The translations under genes were made by a program, and so were the position numbers. DNA of 64,000 nucleotides from NCBI GenBank assembly GCA_963989245.1, contig OZ022346.1, positions 54,339,699 to 54,403,698 of the forward strand. Reading direction: 5' to 3'. The notes beneath the pieces are model-generated. The model did no database searches. It was given only the letters and a program-made list of their open reading frames with translations, and was not told the origin of the DNA. This document shows, in pieces, positions 55,721 to 64,000 of this stretch; within the stretch, counting starts at the first letter, position 1; the number at the start of each line of letters is the position of its first letter. The stretch is from Nansenia antarctica (Eukaryota > Chordata > Actinopteri > Argentiniformes > Microstomatidae).

Positions 55721-56206
55721 AATGCTTCTGGAACTGTACGTGTGCCTCTCTTCTTCTTCTTTCTCCTCCTCACCTGGGGTGATCGGTTTTCTCTCCAGTT
55801 TCAAGTCTGCAGGGATGTGCTCTCCAAGCACCTTCTTAGTGGGGGTGGCACAGGGTGGTTTGAAGAAGGTATCATCCCCAGTGCTAATAGCTGTAGGGTC
55901 TTGAATGGAAAATGAATCTTTAGACCCATCGTCCAGATCACATGAGTCCACAGTAGAGGTCTTAGTGTCCATGTTGCGACACTTCTCATGATCACACTGG
56001 CAGTTCTCTCGGGGGAGGCTTGGCGGGGCTGCTGGTCCACCCCGGCGGTGCAGCTGCCTCCCCCTCCCCCTCCACCGCCACAGTTGCCCGACCCGGGTGA
56101 CAGGCAGCGGTTGCGAATGTGCGGTTCCGAGTTCGTGGTAGACACCAGAACAACGGGATCACACAGGGTGTCAGACTGGCACACCATGTTACTGGCCTCC
56201 CATGTA
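55721..56206 (-). CDS. Cysteine-rich exon(s) of an unrecognised gene
   Basis: Minus strand from a TTGCAAG acceptor-like site near 56207: GTWEASNMVCQSDTLCDPVV...SEPHIRNRCLSPGSGNC, a Gly run, then a change of frame gives CDHEKCRNMDTKTSTVDSCD...DDTFFKPPCATPTKKVLGEH...ERKPITPGEEEKEEEERH. Both frames look coding in composition, with a G-run where they meet, so either a frameshift or two spliced exons. It joins exon copy 5 at 55712. Probably the upstream exon of the gene whose terminal exon is at 54478. Confidence 0.4.
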
Positions 56207-56239
56207 CCTTGCAAGGGAAGACAAAGGAAAACATAGTTA

Positions 56240-56880
56240 GATAACATAGAATTAATCTCGAACGAGTGTCAACGATAAGACTTAATATTATTGTTGCGAG
56301 AGCTATTAAAACGGGTTCTACCCAATTTAAGAGTTTAGTTTTAATAAAAAAAAATTTTTTGCCTCAAGTGATAAGGCAAGCAGGCTAGAAAGAATTGGAA
56401 ACATTCACTTCACTGCAACATCACGATGAGGTATGCAGCCCGTGTAACGTCACGAAATGTCGGGTTGCAAAACAACAATTACACAACACAACGATCAAAC
56501 ACACTGACGATCAAACACACTGACGTCTTTCCAACGCGTTTGTTTATTCTGAACGGAGGCAGATCGGCTACAAAGTCTCCAGACGCTTCTAGAACACATG
56601 ACGTGCTTGAGATCCAGCCACCCGAATACATGTCAGCTAGTTACCTATCTGGATGTACGATTAATAAACACTAACAACTGAACATCGTTATGTCATTTAA
56701 TGTGAAGGATCAGAGGTTAGCTAGCGAACGCCATACATGACACGTGGTGTGTTTATAGATGTGTTACCGTGTTCATTAACTGACTGCTACTACTAGTACT
56801 AGTAACTACTGAATATCCCTAACTGCTAGCGAGCTAGAGCTAACCAGACCAGCAGCGTGTGTGTTAACCACCGTACCTCA
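56240..56880. other. Non-coding sequence
   Basis: GATCAAACACACTGAC is tandemly duplicated near 56494-56523; no gene recognised. May be the promoter side of the minus-strand gene at 55.7-56.2 kb. Confidence 0.35.
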
Positions 56881-57934
56881 GGCAGCTAAGCTATCTAGCT
56901 AGTTTACGCCTGTTAACGTTTCTACGGCAGCTAAAGCTATCAGGCTAGTTTACGTCTGGTAACGTTTCTAAGGCAGCTAAAGCTATCAGGCTAGTTTACG
57001 TCTGTTAACGTTTCTAAGGCAGCTAAAGCTATCAGGCTAGTTTACGTCTGGTAACGTATCTAAGGCAGCTAAAGCTATCAGGCTAGTTTACGTCTGGTAA
57101 CGTTTCTAAGGCAGCTAAAGCTATCAGGCTAGTTTACGTCTGGTAACGTTTCTAAGGCAGCTAAAGCTATCAGGCTAGTTTACGTCTGTTAACGTTTCTA
57201 AGGCAGCTAAAGCTATCAGGCTAGTTTACGTCTGGTAACGTATCTAAGGCAGCTAAAGCTATCAGGCTAGTTTACGTCTGGTAACGTTTCTAAGGCAGCT
57301 AAAGCTATCAGGCTAGTTTACGTCTGGTAACGTTTCTAAGGCAGCTAAAGCTATCAGGCTAGTTTACGTCTGGTAACGTTTCTAAGGCAGCTAAAGCTAT
57401 CAGGCTAGTTTACGTCTGGTAACGTTTCTAAGGCAGCTAAAGCTATCAGGCTAGTTTACGTCTGGTAACGTTTCTAAGGCAGCTAAAGCTATCAGGCTAG
57501 TTTACGTCTGTTAACATTTTTAAGGCAGCTAAAGCTATCCAGCTACTTTACGTCTGTTAATGTTTCTAAGGCAGCTAAAGCTATCAGGCTAGTTTACGTC
57601 TGTTAACATTTTTAAGGCAGCTAAAGCTATCAGGCTAGTTTACGTCTGGTAACATTTCTAAGGCAGCTAAAGCTATCAGGCTAGTTTACGTCTGGTAACG
57701 TTTCTAAGGCAGCTAAAGCTATCAGGCTAGTTTACGTCTGATAACGTTTCTAAGGCAGCTAAAGCTATCAGGCTAGTTTACGTCTGGTAACGTTTCTAAG
57801 GCAGCTAAGCTATCTAGCTAGTTTACGTCTGTTAACGTTTTCTAAGGCAGCTAAAGCTATCAGGCTAGTTTACGTCTGGTAACGTTTCTAAGGCAGCTAA
57901 AGCTATCAGGCTAGTTTACGTATGGTAACGTTTC
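56881..57934 (+). repeat. 46-bp minisatellite, about 23 units
   Basis: Unit GGCAGCTAAAGCTATCAGGC + TAGTTTACGTCTGGTAACGT + TTCTAA with few substitutions (GTTAAC/GGTAAC, ATTTTT/GTTTCT). The first unit is more diverged. Confidence 0.97.
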
Positions 57935-58581
57935 GCCAATGCGACGGAATTAGCCAGGAAAGTAGTAACATTCTCAACGGCTAGAAAAAACATTCTAGAA
58001 TTGTTCTACATTCTAAACATTCTAGAACATTCTAAACATGCCGTTTCTGAACAGTCTAACCAAGCTAAGCTAAACTGGGCGAAAGAAACTAGACTAAAGC
58101 CCTGTCCGGACGGCATATAAATTACCTGAGGACCTCGGTAATATTTTTTTACCCTAGGACCCCAGTGATTTTAATGACCGATCCGGATGGAATAAAAGAT
58201 CTCCATGCATGTTTGCGTTTCGGGTACAAGATGCCATTCATCCTCACAGAAGAAGAAGCTGTTCCCGCCGGATATTTTGTCAGACCCACAACACAACGCA
58301 CGTGTAGCAACAACAAGTCATTTGATTGGACAAGAGGCATTCCATGACTGCTGATCAGATTTCCAGAGCGAATTTACGAACGCAGCCGACACCACTCGCA
58401 GACTCGTTTTTTTCATAACACGAAACTTTACGTTTTAAAGTACCCACTCGATATAATAAACAGCAGTTTAACGATCACGAAATACTCATAATTTAACTTT
58501 CGTTTTGGGATGTGTTCGCGTTTGGGGCTGTGTGAGCATCTAATTATGTGTAGTTATGTGTTGGCCACATGTCGAAGTCAA
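57935..58581. other. Non-coding sequence
   Basis: Short ACATTCTAGAA/ACATTCTAAAC repeats near 57965-58040; otherwise nothing recognised. Confidence 0.45.
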
Positions 58582-61500
58582 CCTGACCACAACAACCTGA
58601 CCACAACAACCTGACCACCACAACCTGACCACCACAACCTGACCACCACAACCTGACCACCACAACCTGACCACAACAACCTGACCACAACAACCTGACC
58701 ACAACAACCTGACCACCACAACCTGACCACCACAACCTGACCACCACAACCTGACCACCACAACCTGACCACCACAACCTGACCACCACAACCTGACCAC
58801 AACAACCTGACCACAACAACCTGACCACAACCTGACCACCACAACCTGACCACCACAACCTGACCACCACAACCTGACCACAACAACCTGACCACAACAA
58901 CCTGACCACAACAACCTGACCACAACAACCTGACCACCACAACCTGACCACCACAACCTGACCACCACAACCTGACCACAACAACCTGACCACCACAACC
59001 TGACCACCCCAACCTGACCACCACAACCTGACCACCACAGCCTGACCACCACAACCTGACGACCACAACAACCTGACCACCACAACCTGACCACAACAAC
59101 GTGACCACCACAACCTGACCACCACAACCTGACCACAACCTGACCACCACAACCTGACCACCACAACCTGACCACCACAACCTGACCACAACAACCTGAC
59201 CACAACAACCTGACCACCACAACCTGACCACCACAACCTGACCACAACAACCTGACCACAACAACCTGACCACCACAACCTGACCACCACAACCTGACCA
59301 CCACAACCTGACCACCACAACCTGACCACCACAACCTGACCACCACAACCTGACCACAGCAACCTGTCCACCACAACCTGACCACCACAACCTGACCACC
59401 ACAACCTGACCACCACAACCTGACCACCACAACCTGACCACAACAACCTGACCACAACCTGACCACCACAACCTGACCACCACAACCTGACCACCACAAC
59501 CTAACCACCACAACCTGACCACCACAACCTGACCACCACAACCTGACCACCACAACCTGACCACCACAACCTGACCACAACAACCTGACCACCACAGCCT
59601 GACCACCACAACCTGACCACAACAACCTGACCACAACAACCTGACCACAACAACCTGACCACCACAACCTGACCACAACAACCTGACCACCACAACCTGA
59701 CCACAACAACCTGACCACAACAACCTGACCACCACAACCTGACCACCACAACCTGACGACAACAACCTGACCACAACAACCTGACCACCACAACCTGACC
59801 ACCACAACCTGACCACCACAACCTGACCACCACAACCTGACCACCACAACCTGACCACCACAACATGACCACCACAACCTGACCACCACAACCTGACCAC
59901 CACAACCTGACCACAACAACCTGACCACAACAACCTGACCACCACAACCTGACCACCACAACCTGACCACCACAACCTAACCACCACAACCTGACCACCA
60001 CAACCTGACCACCACAACCTGACCACAACAACCTGACCACCACAGCCTGACCACCACAACCTGACCACAACAACCTGACCACAACAACCTGACCACAACA
60101 ACCTGACCACCACAACCTGACCACAACAACCTGACCACCACAACCTGACCACAACAACCTGACCACAACAACCTGACCACCACAACCTGACCACCACAAC
60201 CTGACGACAACAACCTGACCACAACAACCTGACCACCACAACCTGACCACCACAACCTGACCACAACAACCTGACCACCACAACCTGACCACCACAACCT
60301 GACCACCACAACCTGACCACCACAACCTGACCACCACAACCTGACCACAACCTGACCACAGCAACCTGTCCACAACAACCTGACCACCACAACCTGACCA
60401 CCACAACCTGACCACCACAACCTGACCACAACAACCTGACCACCACAACCTGACCACAACCTGACCACAACCTGACCACAACCTGACCACCACAACCTGA
60501 CCACCACAACCTGACCACCACAACCTGACCACCACAACCTGACCACCACAACCTGACCACCACAACCTGACCACCACAACCTGACCACAACAACCTGACC
60601 ACCACAACCTGACCACCACAACCTGACCACCACAACCTGACCACCACAACCTGACCACCACAACCTGACCACCACAACCTGACCACCACAACCTGACCAC
60701 AACCTGACCACAACCTGACCACCACAACCTGACCACCACAACCTGACCACCACAACCTGACCACAACCTGACCACAACAACCTGGCCACAACAACCTGAC
60801 CACAACCTGACCACCACAACCTGACCACCACAACCTGACCACCACAACCTGACCACCACAACCTGACCACCACAACCTGACCACCACAACCTGACCACCA
60901 CAACCTGACCACCACAACATGACCACAACAACATGACCACAACAACCTGACCACCACAACCTGACCACCACAACCTGACCACAACAACCTGACCACAACA
61001 ACCTGACCACAACAACCTGACCACCACAACCTGACCACCACAACCTGACCACCACAACCTGACCACCACAACCTGACCACCACAACATGACCACCACAAC
61101 CTGACCACCACAACCTGACCACCACAACCTGACCACAACAACCTGACCACAACAACCTGACCACCACAACCTGACCACCACAACCTGACCACAACAACCT
61201 GACCACCACAACCTGACCACCACAACCTGACCACCACAACCTGACCACCACAACCTGACCACAACAACCTGACCACAACAACCTGACCACCACAACCTGA
61301 CCACCACAACCTGACCACCACAACCTGACCACCACAACCTGACCACCACAACCTGACCACCACAACCTGACCACAACAAACTGACCACCACAACCTGACC
61401 ACCACAACCTGACCACCACAACCTGACCACAACAACCTGACCACCACAACCTGACCACCACAACCTGACCACCACAACCTGACCACAACAACCTGACCAC

Positions 61501-63790
61501 CACAACCTGACCACAACAACCTGACCACAACAACCTGACCACCACAACCTGACCACAACAAACTGACCACCACAACCTGACCACAACCTGACCACAACAA
61601 ACTGACCACCACAACCTGACCACCACAACCTGACCACCACAACCTGACCACCACAACCTGACCACCACAACCTGATCACAACAACCTGACCACCACAACC
61701 TGACCACCACAACCTGACCACCACAACCTGACCACAACAACCTGACCACCACAACCTGACCACCACAACCTGACCACCACAACCTGACCACAACAACCTG
61801 ACCACAACAACCTGACCACCACAACCTGACCACAACAACCTGACCACCACAACCTGACCACCCCAACCTGACCACCACAACCTGACCACCACAACCTGAC
61901 CACCACAACCTGACCACCACAACCTGACCACCACAACCTGACCACCACAACCTGACCACCACAACCTGACCACCACAACCTGACCACCACAACCTGACCA
62001 CCACAACCTGACCACCACCTGACCACCACAACCTGACCACCACAACCTGACCACAACCTGACCACCACAACCTGACCACCACAACCTGACCACCACAACC
62101 TGACCACCACAACCTGACCACAACCTGACCACAACAACCTGACCACAACAACCTGGCCACAACAACCTGACCACAACCTGACCACCACAACCTGACCACC
62201 ACAACCTGACCACCACAACCTGACCACCACAACCTGACCACCACAACCTGACCACCACAACCTGACCACCACAACCTGACCACCACAACATGACCACAAC
62301 AACATGACCACAACAACCTGACCACCACAACCTGACCACCACAACCTGACCACAACAACCTGACCACAACAACCTGACCACAACAACCTGACCACAACAA
62401 CCTGACCACCACAACCTGACCACCACAACCTGACCACAACAACCTGACCACCACAACCTGACCACCACAACCTGACCACCACAACATGACCACCACAACC
62501 TGACCACAACAACCTGACCACCACAACCTGACCACAACAACCTGACCACAACAACCTGACCACCACAACCTGACCACAACAACCTGACCACAACAACCTG
62601 ACCACCACAACCTGACCACCACAACCTGACCACCACAACCTGACCACAACAACCTGACCACAACAACCTGACCACCACAACCTGACCACCACAACCTGAC
62701 CACAACAACCTGACCACAACAACCTGACCACCACAACCTGACCACCACAACCTGACCACCACAACCTGACCACCACAACCTGACCACCACAACCTGACCA
62801 CAACAAACTGACCACCACAACCTGACCACAACAACCTGACCACCACAACCTGACCACAACAACCTGACCACCACAACCTGACCACCACAACCTGACCACC
62901 ACAACCTGACCACAACAACCTGACCACAACAACCTGACCACCACAACCTGACCACAACAAACTGACCACCACAACCTGACCACAACCTGACCACAACCTG
63001 ACCACAACAAACTGACCACCACAACCTGACCACAACAACCTGACCACCACAACCTGACCACAACCTGACCACAACAACCTGACCACCACAACCTGACCAC
63101 CACAACCTGACCACCACAACCTGACCACAACAACCTGACCACCACAACCTGACCACCACAACCTGACCACCACAACCTGACCACCACAACCTGACCACAA
63201 CAACCTGACCACAACAACCTGACCACAACAACCTGACCACCACAACCTGACCACAACAACCTGACCACCACAACCTGACCACCCCAACCTGACCACCACA
63301 ACCTGACCACAACAACCTGACCACAACAACCTGACCACCACAACCTGACCACCACAACCTGACCACAACAACCTGACCACCACAACCTGACCACAACAAC
63401 CTGACCACAACAACCTGACCACAACAACCTGACCACCACAACCTGACCACCACAACCTGACCACAACAACCTGACCACAACAACCTGACCACAACAACCT
63501 GACCACAACCTGACCACAACAACCTGACCACCACAACCTGACCACCACAACCTGACCACAACAACCTGACCACCACAACCTGACCACCACAACCTGACCA
63601 CCACAACCTGACCACAACAACCTGACCACAACAACCTGACCACCACAACCTGACCACCACAACCTGACCACCACAACCTGACCACAACCTGACCACAACA
63701 ACCTGACCACAACAACCTGACCACCACAACCTGACCACCACAACCTGACCACAACAACCTGACCACCACAACCTGACCACAACAACCTGA
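58582..63790 (+). repeat. 5.2-kb minisatellite of a 14-bp unit
   Basis: About 370 units, mainly CCTGACCACCACAA (A) and CCTGACCACAACAA (B), plus an 11-bp form CCTGACCACAA and rare variants (GGCC, GACGAC, AGCCTG, AACATG, CTAACC). Because 14 is not a multiple of 3, all minus frames stay open and read the same LWWSGCGGQVVVVR peptide out of phase; these are not genes. Confidence 0.98.
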
Positions 63791-64000
63791 TAAACAGGGA
63801 GGAGGGAAGCACCTTCCCTGTAGCTTAGCTTAGTTACTAACATGTAAGATGATAAACATGACTGGGTGTATCACCGCCTGGCACGGGCCTTGAGCTTCAG
63901 GGTCGAAACTATTTTCGTGTCTAGTTTTAAATGTCTCAACTTCTTTCGATTGCCTTATTGTCTGCAATGTGCTGCAATGTCAAGGAACCAAAACCTAAGA
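63791..64000. other. Sequence right of the 14-bp array
   Basis: About 210 bp of mixed sequence; no gene seen. Confidence 0.4.

Noticed and set aside
58582..63790. CRISPR-like array
   Set aside because: There are no unique spacers; units are contiguous, and the genome is a vertebrate's.
58540..63843. Very long minus-strand frames (up to about 1,700 codons) reading LWWSGCGGQVVVVR
   Set aside because: A 14-bp unit lacking minus-strand stops keeps every frame open; no start context, splice sites or non-repeat domain.

Overview
The window is vertebrate nuclear DNA, almost certainly from a teleost fish. Evidence: spliced genes with GT/AG introns, a tail-to-tail ppfibp2/cyb5r2 pair (an arrangement also known in mammals), fish-type transposons (Tx1-like L1, L2/Rex-type LINE, Ty3/gypsy, Penelope-like element, hAT and Tc1-like remnants) and a very high load of minisatellites. 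The species cannot be named from the sequence alone.

Layout. 1-15.9 kb: the last five coding exons and 3'UTR of a liprin-beta gene (ppfibp2, + strand). Its introns hold a nearly full-length Tx1-like L1 (248-6093, minus) inserted in a GA/TC microsatellite, a 4.3-kb minisatellite that runs into the next splice acceptor, and several smaller tandem arrays and a fold-back element. 16-17.2 kb: AT-rich palindromic DNA. 17.2-22.5 kb: a complete nine-exon NADH-cytochrome b5 reductase gene (cyb5r2 by synteny, minus, 299 codons) with a CRE-bearing upstream region. 23.1-23.7 kb: a CT-rich minisatellite. 24.3-28.8 kb: an intact Ty3/gypsy element with apparently identical LTRs and an unbroken gag-pol frame (minus). 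28.8 kb: a candidate first exon of an unrecognised gene. 29.7-32.2 kb: a C2H2 zinc-finger exon cut in two by a 2.2-kb hAT-type element. 32.2-34.8 kb: a miniature LTR element with a tRNA-like module, and two TIR elements. 35-38.2 kb: a promoter-like region with a triplicated YY1/CGCG/E-box unit, then two tandem C2H2 zinc-finger exons.

38.4-51.3 kb is the most unusual part: eight tandem units (seven close to 1,184 bp, one 1,225 bp). Each joins the 5' half of the zinc-finger exon to intronless sequence for the C-terminus of FANCD2; in seven of the eight the FANCD2 part is followed by a 176-bp piece of 28S rRNA and then zinc-finger 3' flank. Unit 6 is interrupted by a defective gypsy element that carries a poly(A) tract after its LTR R region; unit 7 is interrupted by a 5'-truncated L2/Rex-type LINE and ends in the natural FANCD2 stop, 3'UTR and poly(A) signal.

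51.3-58.5 kb: degenerate telomere-like DNA, tRNA-like SINE heads, a Penelope-like element joined to a LINE fragment, a repeatedly duplicated exon of an unrecognised gene, and a 46-bp minisatellite. 58.6-63.8 kb: a 5.2-kb array of a 14-bp unit.

A theme across ppfibp2 and cyb5r2 is that tandem repeats touch, and in several cases copy, the exon-intron junctions. This gives rows of decoy 5' or 3' splice sites beside the real ones.
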